Assembly: GCA_026075535.2 (NCBI GenBank)
Contig: AP026543.1
Span: 7,998,001-8,062,000 of the forward strand
From: Tricholoma matsutake
Lineage: Eukaryota > Basidiomycota > Agaricomycetes > Agaricales > Tricholomataceae
Direction: 5' to 3'
DNA length: 64,000 nt
A model generated the notes under the pieces. The model was not told the DNA's origin, did no database searches, and saw only the letters and a list, made by a program, of their open reading frames with translations. Below are positions 1 to 12,600 of the stretch, in pieces. Made by a program: the position numbers and the translations under genes. Positions within the stretch are counted from its first letter, which is position 1, and every line of letters begins with the position of its first letter.

Positions 1-9
1 TTTAAGTAG

Positions 10-605
10 AGAACGAACGTGCCAGCAAACAGTTTGGCCGACCCCAAATAGGAGGACCCTTCACACTGTTGACGCAAGATGGTGAGACATTTACAGAGAA
101 AGATCTCCGTGGCAAGTGGTCGCTAGTCTACTTTGGCTTCACGAATTGCCCCGATATCTGTCCGCAAGAATTGGACAAGATAACAACTGTGCTGGATGTG
201 ATTGGTGCGTTCAGAACATTCTTGGCCGTGATTATATTACTAGTAGGCCAAACGACAGAAAAAGAACACGGTACTATTTTTCAACCTGTGTTCATTTCGG
301 TTGACCCTGCACGAGACACCCCTTCTCGTATTGGAAAATACCTGAAAGACTTCCACCCGTCGCTCATCGGACTTGTTGGTCCGTATGAGGAGACGAAAGC
401 AATTTGCAAAGCATATCGTGTCTACTTTTCCACCCCGCCGAATGCAGACCCAGCGGGCGATTACTTAGTCGACCATTCAATTTTTGTATATTTGATGGAC
501 CCTGAAGGGAAGTTTGTCGAAGCTTTTGGGCAAAGTGTAGGTAAGGAAGAAATAGTAAAGAAAGTTCGTGAGGTGTTGAAAGAATGGCAGGCAGCCAGAG
601 AATAG
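10..605 (+). CDS. SCO1: SCO1/SenC-family mitochondrial copper chaperone, 5' end outside the window
   Basis: SCO1-type proteins are thioredoxin-fold, inner-membrane-anchored proteins that deliver copper to the CuA site of cytochrome c oxidase subunit II. Visible here are the copper-binding CPDIC motif (bases 148-162, after GFTN), the FISVDPARDTP segment, the FSTPPN stretch and the VDHSIF segment with the conserved histidine near the C-terminus. The frame is open upstream of the first ORF-start codon and reads a typical pre-motif segment (FGRPQIGGPFTL) back to a TAG acceptor at 7-9, so an exon starts near base 10 and the targeting and membrane parts lie off the window. The frame stays open through an apparent in-frame insertion that is best read as a 42-nt GT-AG intron at 205-246; removing it restores the usual spacing before the KEHG segment. 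Codon use is CpG-normal, unlike the repeats further right. Confidence 0.9.
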
Positions 606-830
606 TACTTACTTAATACACTTGGATGACATAATATTGTATTCCTCGATTGCCTAATTTGGAGCTTTGAGCCTCTCTAAGGCCTTGGTGGGCCTCAGGG
701 TCGTAAAAACCTTTGGGGAGGGTTGGCGCCGCGTACATAAATTTTCTGCAGGGTTCTCGCAGGCCAGGTCCCTTCAGTTCCATCTTCCTTCTTACCATAA
801 CCCCAGACTCTCCTACGTCGTAGGCCTGTT

Positions 831-2826
831 ATGGATGCGCTCTTCTTGCCTGTAGCTCAGCTGGTCAGTGCCAGCGTAGACCAGATAAAGGTTCTCATCC
901 ACTTTGGAAGCGCCTAATCATCCTCTGACTCTCCTCGCACAGCTCATTTCATGTCTTTTAATTGCATACCCACTTGGCAACCTCTTCGTTCGCATCCCTT
1001 CCACACAACCTGCACTAAGGCATCTATTCAGTATCACTATCGCGTTATTTTTCTTTTTCCCCGTATTGAAACTATACTCTGGATTTTTTCAACTCCTCGC
1101 AAGTATCATTGGAACATACCTCATTGCTAAAGTTGATCGCAGTTCCCGGATGCCATGGGTCGTCTTTGTGTACGTGTTGTAGCTTGTGGCACTAACTAAT
1201 GTTAGCATCTTACCTTTCCAGGTTTGTGATGGGACATCTGACTGTCAAGTAAGTTGAAATCAGCTCGAGGAAACAGAGTTCTGAAAGGTTTGACAGCCAT
1301 GTTATACGTGCTATATACCAACTGAGCTACGAGACAATGGAAATTACCGGACCTCAAATGGTCCTCACAATGAAACTAACGACATTTGCTTGGAATGTAT
1401 GGGATGGACGTAGGCCAAGGGAGGTCCGTGGTTGCATTCAAGCGATGTCGGTCAACCAGCTGACCCATTAACCGGCTAGGATCTGGACAAATGGCAAGTA
1501 GAAAAACGGATCACAGAATATCCTTCTCTGTTAGAATTTCTGGGTTATACGTAGGTCTAATGCACGTTACGAAGCGTTAGTCATAATAATGCTTCCCCTC
1601 GGGTTCAACACAGCTTTTACTTCCCTGGCATTCTCGTCGGACCGTACCTCGACTTATCGGAATATAGACATCTAGTTGGTGAGGTCATGTTCGATGATCC
1701 CGCTGTCAAGTCGAAGATGCAGAATGGGCGCAAGCTTCCCCCTGGCAGGAAACGCGTCGCTTACAAGAAGATGTTTATGGGCTTGCTGTACCTTGGTTTA
1801 TTCGTCGTTTTCGGTGCAAAGCACAACTACTCAGCAGCCTTGGAACCCTCGTTCGCAAAGAAGAACATCATAGTACGGTACACCGCTCTTGCTCGTCTTT
1901 TCATACCCTAGTTGTCTGACGAAAGTTGATGTTAGCATTGGCTTATTCCAAATTTATGGATTCTTTGAACGTGCAAAGTACTACGCAATTTGGACCCTTA
2001 CTGAGGTAAGGGTACAAACCCTGTTCATGACGTAGATTTAACATCTTCGACAGGGAGCCAGTATTATCACTGGGCTTGGCTTCACCGGTTTTGATTCGTC
2101 AGGCCAGTCCCTCTGGGAGGGCGCAGCGAATGTGAAAGTCCTTGAAATCGAATTTCCTTCCAACTTCAAAGTCCTTCTTGATTCTTGGAACATGAAGACC
2201 AATGTGTGGCTTCGAGAGTGTGTTTACAAACGCGTAACGCCCAAGGGTAAAAAGCCCGGTTTCAGAAGCAGCATGATCACTTTCTTCACGAGTGCATTCT
2301 GGGTCCGTGTGCACCTCATATTTGATGATTATAGCTTTTAATTCTCAATCCGCAGCATGGTATTGCAAGCGGTTACTATCTGACATTCCTCATGGGCGGC
2401 TTCATTACCACTGCAGCCCGCCTTGCGCGCTCGAACATTAGGCCCCTCCTCTTACCGGCACCCGGTCAACAGCCTTCGGTGGCGAAGATACTTTACGATG
2501 TAATTGGTTCTTTGCTTTCTGCAGCCATCCTCAATTACGCTGCCTCCCCGTTCATGCTTCTCTCTGCAAGCAACTCCTTTACCGCATGGTCCCGCCTCGC
2601 ATATTATGGTCATGTTATCATTGGCGGAGGGCTGGTGTTCTTCTATGCAGGAGGCACCAAGTACTTCAAACAAGCTCAGAAGGAACGCGGCATTGTCCTG
2701 GGCGTAAAAGCTTCCGCGAATGGAAATAACTCCGGAAATAGTGGGCAGAGCACACCTCTTTCTGAGAAGACATTTACGCTTCCTCCTGCACTTGATTCGG
2801 TCGTACCCCCCCTTTCTGAAAAGTAG
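831..2826 (+). CDS. ALE1: MBOAT lysophospholipid acyltransferase, nine exons, about 521 aa
   Basis: ALE1/LPT1 enzymes are multi-pass ER membrane acyltransferases that re-acylate lysophospholipids. My exon model is 831-890, 943-1169, 1222-1248, 1297-1423, 1480-1550, 1614-1877, 1936-2005, 2054-2302 and 2356-2826, with eight GT-AG introns of 48-63 nt; the phases all join and give 521 codons. Recognisable blocks are RIPSTQP, VMGHLTVNH, EITGPQMVLTMKLTTFAW, LVGPYLDL, WNMKTNVWLRECVYKRV, GKKPGFRS and TSAFW-HGIASGYYLTF. The last block holds the catalytic MBOAT histidine, which is the first codon after intron 8 (2303-2355). Start: exon 1 opens at ATG 831 (MDALFLPVAQLV), typical of basidiomycete members; a start further downstream would lose the first membrane region, and TAA at 886 closes the frame of exon 2 upstream. 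The C-terminal 40 residues are Ser/Asn-rich and hydrophilic. Confidence 0.92.
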
Positions 2827-3484
2827 TAATCAAAAAGGGCCCGGAAGGCCCCGATTTGTGCGGATTTCTTGTTGATATTAAATTTAAAAGAAATCTATCG
2901 ATATATCGTGCATTCTGGATGACTTTCCGTATACTAAACTATGTGACTGATCTTGATTCAGAACTCGACTTACAGCTAATTGCATAATTGTTGTGAGTGC
3001 CTACGTAATGGGGAGCTTGCTTCAATTCTCACGGGGGCTTCAAAACCAAATAACAACAAAACCAGTGATGCTTACAGTGGTGGACAGACAAAGTCAACAA
3101 AAATAATCATTCCCAGATCCAGCACCTACGGACTTCTAAATATTGTGGGAACATCTTATTTAGGACCTATTGAGTTGATATTCACGAGCCGATTTTGCTA
3201 GCAATCACTGGCAATGATCTGGAAAAATGTACCCCAAAATATTTGGCCAACCCTTAAAATTTTCAGGAAAAAAGCGCAATCGACAGCTTTTTTCAAGCTG
3301 AAGATGTTTCTGAAACAAGAAAGCTCATGATGTTTCTATGTCAACCAAGATCTCTGCAGGTCCATGCCTGTTACCTCAAAGCCCAAGTTGATAAAGGGGT
3401 TATAAAGGATTGGCATGCCTGGTTCATTGAATCAGGGTACTGTGGTCAGCATTTTCTCCATCTCAAAGGAGTTGGAGGGAAGCC
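2827..3484. other. No recognised gene
   Basis: This is the 3' flank of the acyltransferase gene. A GC-rich inverted motif sits at 2837-2853, just after the stop. The rest is AT-rich, with only short ORFs of no recognisable family. It ends at the copia LTR. Confidence 0.5.
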
Positions 3485-3845
3485 TGTAGAAAATCAACCT
3501 AGTACAACAAGGGTGAACTCAGTCTCTGTATAAGTGACTTTATTAGTACTGTACCTAGTACAACAAGAGTGAACTATAAGTACAGTAAGTAATCGATCAC
3601 TACTAAATAATAAGTCGTTACTCACCTCAGTCTCTGTATAAGTGACTGAGGTGATCTGGTATCTGTCTACTGTATATATACAAGTCAGGTTAGATAAAGA
3701 AGAATGGTACAAAGGTATCCGTGACACGGATACAAACATGCGCATCAAAGGGATGCGCTAAATATAGGACACACATCAATTAACGTGCCGAGATCCGTAT
3801 TTGGCAATACGGCATTCGCATCCGCTCACGGTGTCATTCTCAACA
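3485..3845 (-). repeat. Copia-type LTR (family A), 3' LTR of a truncated minus-strand element
   Basis: Read on the minus strand the repeat begins TGTTGAGAATGACACC and ends TTTTCTACA, about 361 bp. It directly follows a purine-rich tract (GTGAGGAGGAG) that lies after the RNase H stop codon of the neighbouring copia fragment, as expected for polypurine tract plus 3' LTR. It contains internal direct repeats: the motif around CCTAGTACAACAAG occurs near 3497 and 3552, and CAGTCTCTGTATAAGTGACT near 3519 and 3626. No second LTR or clear target duplication was found. Confidence 0.75.
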
Positions 3846-3886
3846 CTCCTCCTCACCATGAATACTCCTCCTTGCATGGAATCAAG

Positions 3887-4278
3887 TTAGTGGAGGCCGA
3901 GGAAGCCACATAGGTAAGTGAATTGTTTGACATCAAGTGCCTTTGTGAACATGTCCGTGACATTCTCATGGGTGTTGATGTATGTAAGTTGTAATTCATT
4001 GGATTGGATGTGCTCGCGAAGGAAATGGTATTTGATGTCAACATGCTTAATGCAGGAATGAAGGAGAGGGTCTTCAGATAAGGTCTTGGTAGCAGAGTTA
4101 TCGCAGTAGATTATTGTCGGGGGCGACTGCTGATGATTGATGGAATGAAGTAATGTTTGCAACCAGATACATTCCTTGGCTGTCTCAAAAGCAGCAACAT
4201 ACTCAGCTTCACAGGATGAAGTTGCAACAACCTTTTGTTTACATGCCATCCATGAGATTTATGGACCAGTCTTTTGCA
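3887..4278 (-). pseudogene. Copia RNase H C-terminal fragment (family A)
   Basis: The minus strand reads ISWMACKQKVVATSSCEAEY, then KHVDIKYHFLRE, then DMFTKALDVKQF and a stop. These are the standard C-terminal blocks of a Ty1/copia RNase H domain, which removes RNA from the RNA-DNA hybrid during reverse transcription. Upstream the frame has a TAA just before ISW and then runs into the MITE at about 4280. Reverse transcriptase and integrase are missing, so this is the 3' end of a truncated element. Confidence 0.85.
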
Positions 4279-4279
4279 G

Positions 4280-4993
4280 TCCAGTTGCAGGTCTTTCATT
4301 TTGAAAAATAATGTAGGACCACAAAAAGACCAGTTTAAACCTGTTGCAACTGGTTAAATGTCATGTGCGTTACATGACCATGTAAACATGATTATTACCT
4401 TTAATTTGACCTTTGGTTCATCAAAAACGGTCAAGAATTGAGAAAGATATGACCAAATTCATTTTGGTACAAGTTTTCAACTTGTATCAGAATCACTTTG
4501 ATTCTAACTCACTCATATTTTGATCATTTTGCTTCATTATATTCTTTGGGTATGGAGATTTTATGTAGGTAAATATGCTCACCATCCATCAATGTAAGAT
4601 ATGCCTCACATAACTTATGGTTGTCACATTCCATTTTGCCCACATCTTTAGCAGATGTAATTTGGTTTCAGTCATAGCTACATCAAATCTTCATTAAATC
4701 TCTTAAAAATTGGATCAAAAGCCGGGTATTTACAAGCTCTATCATGTTAAATTATTCTTTTAAGGTTACGAGTAGTGATTGCTGAGATACAAATGGCTTA
4801 TATTAGCATGACAAATTTTACATCAAAAAACCAGTCCGAACCAGTCTTTTTCCAGTCCATTAACTGAAAAAGACTGGTCCTAGGTGGTCCGGTTCAGTCC
4901 CCCCAATATCTGGGTCGGTCCTGGACCAGTTGCGATTGTGGTTGCCCCATTTGGAAGTCAAAAAACCGGACTGGACCAGACTTTTGAACACTA
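4280..4993 (+). mobile_element. hAT-like MITE, copy 1 (diverged)
   Basis: Shares sequence along its length with the better preserved copy at 7138-7856, including CCAGTTTAAACC(A/T)GTTGCAACTGG near the left end and CCCCATTTGGAAG plus ACTGGACC blocks near the right end. The right terminus GAACACTA matches copy 2. The left terminus is diverged or shortened, so the left boundary is good to about 10 bases, and no target duplication is clear. It separates the copia A fragment from the copia C LTR. Confidence 0.7.
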
Positions 4994-5208
4994 TCTGCAA
5001 CACACTTATAACACAGGTTTAATAATAGTAGTGTGTATTGCACTTTGGCCAAATCAATCTAGTGTCTAGTTTCCTATAGTAGGAATCCATATTTTTGGTC
5101 CTGTCATGCCAGGAAACTGCGAGGCATGAAAGTAGGTGTCCACTATATCATGTCTGCGTTACCCCCTATGTCTGAGTCCAAGAATTGAAGTAATAGCTAC
5201 AGTATGAA
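4994..5208 (-). repeat. Copia LTR (family C), lower part, split by the 11.8 kb transposon
   Basis: The sequence continues at 16991-17096 once 5209-16982 and one AGTATGAA copy are removed. Read on the minus strand the joined LTR starts TGTTGAATACTG at 17096. The lower end is not certain because the MITE abuts it at 4993. The RNase H coding end of the same element lies at 17139-17277. Confidence 0.6.
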
Positions 5209-6639
5209 TAGTGAATGGCAGGGGTATGCAAAATCCTGGGGGTATTTGTCAAGGGTAGATGAGGGTAGGGGTAAGGGTACTGAATTGATACCCTCAGCAA
5301 ACCCTTACCCTTGGGAGGGGCCTGAGGGTAGGAAGAATCACTTGATGAGGGGTATATAAGAAAGATAATTTACATCAGATAGCAGCAAAGAAGTCTAATG
5401 AGACACTTCTGTACAGCTTGTGCCAAAATTTCAGGAGAATTTGTCATTGATTAACATTTTTACAGCTCATTATTTATGACTCCTGCACAGAAAATTTAGT
5501 GGAGAAGGCTGTTACAGCCAAAAAGTTGCCAGATGTCCATTTTTCCAAGTACATTGATTGTAAAAGTGATTTGGGTCAACCTTCTGACCATAGTACTGTC
5601 AAAGGGCAGGAAATGGGCCACCTAAGGGTGAAGGGTCCTCAGGTGAGAATGTTTGATCCTTGCCACTTGCTTGGGTATTTTGATGGATGGACAAGTATCC
5701 TGAGATGTTGTGTAGACCACAAAAATAGACAAAAAGCAACTTGATTGGGTTAAGTGGATGATTTGCCACATGGGCCACAAATTGGAGATGACTATGAAGT
5801 GGACCACCAAGGATTTTACCATGTAGCTACTAACACAGTTCTATATATTTTGACCCTATGACATTGACATATATATTCTCTACTTCCCCAAATATTTTCA
5901 GAATTTTTGGGAAATCCTGTTGTGCCCTGCATCCCAAGATTTCAACATCACATGCCTTTTAAGGAAACTGGCATTTTGGGGCCATCCCCAATCTTCGGGC
6001 ATATTTTTGGAAACAACTATCACATGACTTCAGCTCCAGTTTTCTGCTGGTGATGTGTCCCATACAGGTACTTCTTTGGCACATAACAGATTAGCAGTAA
6101 GTGGCATCATTCATCAGAAAAGTGCCAAGTGGCCCACTAGACAGGGTGGCCCACTTCCTGACCTGGTACAGTATGGCCTACCATGGAACTGGCACCCCCA
6201 ATTGGCAGTCACAAAATGTCACATCATGCCAGCTACATATGCCAGGGTTACTATCCCTGGTGCTGGGTTTGAAAGTGGGTAGGTGTTTGAAAACTCAATA
6301 TTAGTCCTTGTTCCCTTGCTCTTGGGACCTCAGAATTCTCAGAATAGGTGCTCACAGTACCTATCAGTATAGCCATAAATATGTTTTGCAGAAATTGACT
6401 GAGTATTGGTGAAATTATAGGAATGCTAAGCAAAAATTCTACTGATTGTAAGGAAACAGTGTCAGAAATATTTTGATGGACCGTGATCTCTAAATTTTAT
6501 ATATATACATGATCCTTATATAGAATACAAGCTCTGTACCAAATTTTATGGGTAGGGATTGGCTCTAGCCTGTTCAATGGTGAATTTGAAACAAGCATGA
6601 CAATTCTGGTGAGCAGAGTTTGAAGTACACATTGCTCAG
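5209..6639 (+). repeat. Left terminal region of the 11.8 kb transposon
   Basis: Begins with the terminal inverted repeat and a GGGTA/TACCC-rich stretch (5220-5350). Pairs with the right end (16480-16982) at several inverted blocks, but is about 600-800 bp longer between the tip and the second block, so either this side gained or the other lost DNA. No coding sequence was recognised. Confidence 0.6.
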
Positions 6640-7137
6640 ATCATGTCGCATCCAAACTTAGTTTGTTGATTGATCATGCTCCCTGTAAGTACTTGCCTGA
6701 GTTCTGTGCCTTCAAAAGCTTCTCTGACTCCAAAAGGGAAGAAATCATCCAAGAAGGTGTTGAACTCCTCCAAAAGCAGGAGAAACCTAACCTCAAACAG
6801 TTCCTCAATGTGAAATATAAGACTAGTGTTTGTCTGGGTACTCTTCATAACCATGCTTCTGGTGAACATTGGAACAATAGGATTGCTCACATGGCCCAGC
6901 AGCTTCTTTCACCTGTGCAGGAAATGTCCACATTGAATGGATCATTCTTCTCTCTGACACTGGCCATTGCATCAGCAAACAAACAGTCTGAAAGAAGGCT
7001 GAATACATTTGTGGACAAAAACCTGGCCAAACCTGGATCCATAGTTTCTTTTCACATCATCCAGAGGTTGTCTTTGGGAAGCCTTCAGGCCTGGATCCCA
7101 AATGTGCCCAAGCATTCAATCGTCCAACAGTCATGTG

Positions 7138-7856
7138 TAGTGTTTGCAGGTCCAGTCCATAGGACTGAAAAATATAGTAGGACTGATGAAAAACCAGTTT
7201 AAACCAGTTGCAACTGGTCTTTTGTCTCAATGTGTATTTGACCTTACTCCCACATATATTTACTTCATTTTTGGTCCCTGGATCATCAAAAATGGTTAAG
7301 AATTGGTTGAGATATGACCAAAAACAGTTTTGTACAAGTATTTTGTACAACTTTGATTGCATTGCTTATTACCTGAGCTATATTATTTTTGTACAGCCAT
7401 ATAACATCATAAACATAGCAAAAACACACCTAGCCATCTGTACCATGTGATTTTATTGATTTAACAGCCCAAATGAGTTGTGACTACAAACTACAAATTA
7501 CAAACTACAAACCACAACTTGAATGCATGTCCCTTCAGTTTTAGCCATATCTCAGTCAAATCTTGGTGGAATTCCTTAAAAGTTAAAACATTCTATGGAG
7601 AATTACAATATCTATCCATCAATATAATACATTTAAGGTATCTGTTACAATTATTGAGATACATATGGGTTATTCCTTATAAAAAATTTTACAACAAAAG
7701 ACCAGTCCAAACCAGTCTTTTTTCAGTCCATGGACCAAATAAGGTCCTAAATGGTCCAGTTTCAGTCCCCCAAAGTCTGTGTTGGTCCTAGACTGGTTGC
7801 AGTTGATGCCCCATTTGGAAGCTAAAAACCAGACTGGACTGGACCTTTAAACACTA
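7138..7856 (+). mobile_element. hAT-like MITE, copy 2, with 8-bp target duplication
   Basis: 719 bp with termini TAGTGTTTGCAGGTCCAGTCC and, inverted, TAGTGTTTAAAGGTCCAGTCC. It is flanked by GTCATGTG (7130-7137 and 7857-7864). Excising it with one duplication copy restores the host transposase frame exactly (FNRPTV-MCHFDLLEAI). There is no ORF of note; a CTACAAA-rich simple repeat lies at 7480-7520. Confidence 0.88.
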
Positions 7857-9321
7857 GTCATGTGTCACTTTGACCTCCTTGAAGCAATCATCAAGAAGTA
7901 TGATATACCCCCAGAGAATATCTATAATATGGATGAGAAGGGTGTCCAATGTGGAGGTGGTTGCAAGGCTCAGGTACAGAAATACTTTGTTCCCTGTAGC
8001 AAGCACCCAAAATACAAACTTTGTAGTGCCAATCTGGAGCTTGTCACAATTGTGGAATGTGTCACAGCAGATGGAGGATATATTGTCCCTGGAATTATAT
8101 TTGAGGGCAAACAACAGCATGAATGAGCATGGTTTGAGGTTGATCCAAAGATATTGTATGTTTCAAGTTCAGGATTGCTCATTGACCCTAAGCTTACTTG
8201 GTTATAGCATCGGACTTTCTGACAATGGGTGGACAAGTGACTTCTATTGCTTTGAATGGTTCAAAGATAATTTTATCCCTCAAGCTGAGGCACAAAATGT
8301 ATCTGGTAAACCTATTATCCTTATCTATGATGGCCATGGATCCCACCAGGCATACAAGCTCCTTCATCTCACAAAGGAACACAATATTATTCTCTTCTTG
8401 CTACCCCTGCATACCACCCACAAGCTCCAGCCCCTTGATGTTGATGTCTTTGGTCCATTGGCACACACATGGATTGAGTGATGCAATGATGACATGGAAG
8501 AGTACCTGGAAGAGATCAGTTTGTCAAACATTACATGGATGTATGACACCAAAGTTTTAAGGACACCGCTGCATTCTGAAATAGCGGTATTTGGCCCACC
8601 AACTGTGATATCTTTAGTGATACAGACTTTGTCCCTAGTAATGACACCTCGAGCACTGCCCAGGGTGTTCCCAACAGTTATCCAGTTTGTGCCAACAATG
8701 AGTGGCCAGAGTATCAGTCTTGGTCAGACAATGATCCTGAACCTGATTCTGATGACAATGAGGATGAGAGCAACACAGATAGAAGTGGAACTCATGAATC
8801 AACACCATCTGTGACATCTACACAATCAGCTGCATTGGCTTTGCCATCACCATCACAGCTGTCTTCCTCGTTCAACCCTGGATCCATTCCACCATCTTGG
8901 TTTTATTCCAAAGCTCCAAAACGGCTGAGACACAGAAGCCTATATCTGTGCACTCGAGGGTGAGGTTGCAGAAGAATAAAGAGCTTGCTGCCCATGCTGT
9001 TATGGCATTTGATCAGGTGTGCAGCCTCAAGCACCACTTGAATGGGAAAACCTCCAAGTCAAAGAGAAGGAAGCTGAACACCAATGTGAGGTGGCTCAAT
9101 TCAGAAGAAGGGCTGGTGCAGTGTGAGAGAGAGGTGACTGAAGCAGAGGCTGAAGGGGCATGCAAGCAAGCAAGGGCAAATGAAAAGCAGGCTGAGGAAG
9201 AGGAGCAACAGTGAGAGTGTGAGCAGTGGGACCCAAATGAGCCCTTTGTTGGCTCAATGAACAGTCGAAAGAAGGCAGAGCTTCAAGATATTGCGTACAC
9301 ACTGGGGCTGGAAATTGAGGG

Positions 9322-9595
9322 TGTTGGAGCAGACTATATACGCTGCACAGTGGAAGAGACAACACGTTCCTTACAACCTACCTGGGGTTTACTTAGACTT
9401 ACAGCTAGGGTTAGCAGAGGTAAGAACACTGTATTCCTACTACGGTACAGGTTCTCCTTATATACATAATAATAAGGACATCACATGACTCAGGAATGTG
9501 TTTACCACATGTATGCGCAGTAAGCGCAGTAACATGCGTATGCTGCATGTATTGCCTCATGTATACAGCATGCATCACTGGGATTAATTTCAACA
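9322..9595 (-). repeat. 3' LTR of copia family B
   Basis: 274 bp, begins TGTTGAAATTAATCCC on the minus strand and ends CTCCAACA. It follows the polypurine tract at 9596-9604. Confidence 0.95.
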
Positions 9596-9627
9596 CCCCC
9601 CCTCAAACTGTACAGCGCTCTAAGCAG

Positions 9628-12600
9628 CTAAGTTTGAATCTCAAAAGTAATTCTGAGAGAGTCTCTAAATTTCCTGAATAGGACGGCGCCAAGGTTCTTT
9701 GTGAACATGTCAGCCGGATTATCACTTCCAGGAATGAAAACGACTGTGACTTTGTCATTTTCTATGCATTCGTGGGTGTAGTGGTAGCGAATGTCTATAT
9801 GTTTGGTCCTTCTTTCCTGAACTGGATTTGATCCAATAAAGATGGATCCCTGATTATCAGCACAGATTGGTACACGCTTCAGTGTATATCCAAGTTCCTG
9901 GAATAAGGACTCTATCCACACTATCTGCCGACAAGTGTCGGAGAGAGCCATATATTCAGCTTCTGTGGATGACAGTGCTACAGTTTTTTGTAAATGGGAC
10001 TGCCAGCACACAATGCCACTTGCCAGAGTAGCAAAGTAACCCGTTGTAGATCGGCGCTTGACAGTGTCAGCTGCCCAATCAGAATCTGTGAAGGCCTGCA
10101 GCCCCTCGGATTTCTCTCCATCATAGACTATACTGTACTTCTGGGTTCCCACCAGATAGCGCATTATGTACATTGCTTTGTCTAGATGTTCTTGGCTAGG
10201 ATTAGCCGAGAATTGCGACATCTTGATTACTGCGTAAGCGATATCAGGTCACGTTCCGAGCATCAGATACAATAAAGATCCAATCACAGACTGATATTTC
10301 GATCTAAGTGCCACGTTTGGCATCGCTGTGTTCTCCGACGGTTTGTAGCCAGTCAGGAGCGGAGTGGGGGCAACTTTGGCATTTGTCATCTCGAACCTCT
10401 CGAGCACTTTGGCGAGATATTCTGTTTGATCGAGTTTGACTTTTGTAGCAGTCTGGGTGATGCGCATGCCTAAGAATTCCGTGACTTTTTCAGTACTACG
10501 GCACTCCCAATGCTTCAGGCAAGCATTCTTCTTTTCATCCACAAGTTTCTTGTTCTTGCCCATGAACAAGCCATCGTCAACATAGACTAGCGCAATAATG
10601 ATGCTGCCTGTCTTAGGATCCTTGTGTATGAAGATGCTGGCATTGGAGCTGGCGTGCACAAACCCAATGGTGCGCATAAATGCCTCTAGCTCTTTCCACC
10701 ATGCTAGTGAAGCCTGTTTAAGGCCATACAATGCTCAGCGTAAGCGCATTACTTTGCGCTCTTTACCCTCGAGTCTGAAACCCTCGGGTTGATCCATATA
10801 GATCTCCTCATCAAGTTTGCCATATAAAAATGCGGTTTTTACATCTAGACCAGTCATATACATGCCTTCTAGAGATGCAAGGGCAAACATGAGGCGTACG
10901 GTCTTGTAGCGGACTACTGGTGAGAAAATCTCATCAAAGTCAACGCCTTCGACTTGTGAAAAGCCTTTGGCCACGAGTCTGGCTCGTTTTCTTCCATCCG
11001 ATTTCACGGAGAAAACCCATCTATTTTTGATCGTTTTCCGATCATGTGGAAGATCGACGATATCATGGACTTGTCGCTTGCGAAGAGCCTCTAACTCTTC
11101 ATGACAAGCCTGTTTCCACTCAAGTTGCTGCTGCCGGGGTAGGCGCGCAATATCGCGAAATTGGTTTGGAACTAGGCTTTTTCCGCTTGATGGTATGACT
11201 GCTTTTGATAACAGCCAGCGGATAAGCTCATCTCCACCTTCCTTGGTTATCTTTTTAATATAACCTGCTTCATCCGGTTCCCCCATTGGGTAATCATGTT
11301 CTTGATTATTGGAATCAGGCACACTCTCGTGGGGTGCCAAACTTGGTCCAGCAACCGGTTCTTGCTGTTGAGGTCGTGGATGTGTTCGGTTATGATCCGA
11401 ATCTTGACCCACAGACTTCTTCCAATATCGATCACGCGCAATGTCTCTCTCTATGTCAGAGGGGAGTCGCTGTTCTCCATAGGTATTGCCAGGACGGTTT
11501 GGGATGTTCCTCTGCCTGCCTGATCAATGGGGCAATTGCTGCCATTCCTGTTGATCTTCATGTCTTGGACGAAAGTCCTCAGTGTTAACTGGAGGCGGTG
11601 GAGGAGGAGCGTTAGTCGCATCGTCATGCGCCTTTTGCTCACTTGGTAAATCATCATCATCATCTTCTAATGATGGAGGAAGGGGTGGATTTTGTGGTGG
11701 TATAGGGTCATCGCCATCCATTCCAGATGAGTGGTCGTCATCTTCTGGTTCTGGAGGTGGAAAATCACCAAGGTCTGTCTTGGCAGGAGTTTTAGCTCCG
11801 GGACAGCATGGGAACATCATTTCATCAAATAGTGCCGTAGCACCAATGAATATTGCGCCATTTTGTTGCATGAAACGATATGCTTTAATGCCATCTTCTA
11901 CTCCAAGGTACATCATTAACTCCGATCGAGGAGATAATGTTGTTGGACGTTTTTCCTTTGGTAGATAGACATAAGCACCGCAACCAAAGACCTTCAGATT
12001 GTTTTAGATCTGGGTGGACCTTTGTCAGGTCCTCAAAAGGTGTCAGCCATTTCAGGCGCCTTATTGGGGTTCGGTTGTATAAATGTGTTGCATGTTCTAT
12101 GCAAAATTCCCACCATGATTGTGGTAGACAAGCGGTGAATCGCAAGGTTTGCGACTTTTCCATTATTGTCCTTATGGTGCGCTCTGCGTGCCCGTTCTGT
12201 TGATGAACGTGGGGTGCAGACATCTCTATTTTGATGCCTAAGTCCTTGAGCTGTTTTTGTAGCTCACGATCCTTGAACTCCCCCCCTGGATCGACACGCC
12301 AGCGCTTGATTGTAGCGCCATATTGGGTTTTAGCCATCGCTTGAAATTGTCTAATCGCTGCAGCAGTGTCAGATTTCTTTCTGAGACATTGGACCCAAAT
12401 ATGTGACATTTTGTCATCCAGAAATACAATGAAGTATTTATGTTTGTGGTACGATAGTACTGGGAGTTCCTTTAGGTCGGAATGTATTAATTCAAAGGAT
12501 TTGTCAGCTCGTGAGTCTGACTCGGGAAAAGATTTTGAGGTCATTTTCCCTTCTGCACACCCTGGACATATAATTTTGTCTTTAGGAATAATTAAATTCC

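Noticed and set aside
613..798. Minus-strand ORF of 61 codons reading FMYAAPTLPKGFYDPEAHQG
   Set aside because: The peptide looks gene-like, but there is no recognised family, and it is squeezed between the SCO1 stop and the ALE1 start; not enough for a call.
851..900. tRNA-like box A (TAGCTCAGCTGG) on + strand followed by a weak box B-like GGTTCTCATCC
   Set aside because: No cloverleaf forms, and the bases are exon 1 of the acyltransferase gene (PVAQLVSASVDQIK) and its splice donor.
1310..1335. tRNA-like box A on the minus strand (TAGCTCAGTTGG)
   Set aside because: It is the antisense of the conserved coding block YQLSYETMEITG of the acyltransferase; no T-arm or acceptor stem is present.
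5220..5350. Telomere-like GGGTA repeats (also at 16860-16975 and 40890-40950)
   Set aside because: Repeats are irregular, mixed-strand and confined to transposon ends, so they are subterminal transposon sequence and not interstitial telomere.
11582..11968. Plus-strand Gly/Ser-rich ORF of 128 codons
   Set aside because: Antisense of the Pro/Asp-rich linker of copia B pol.
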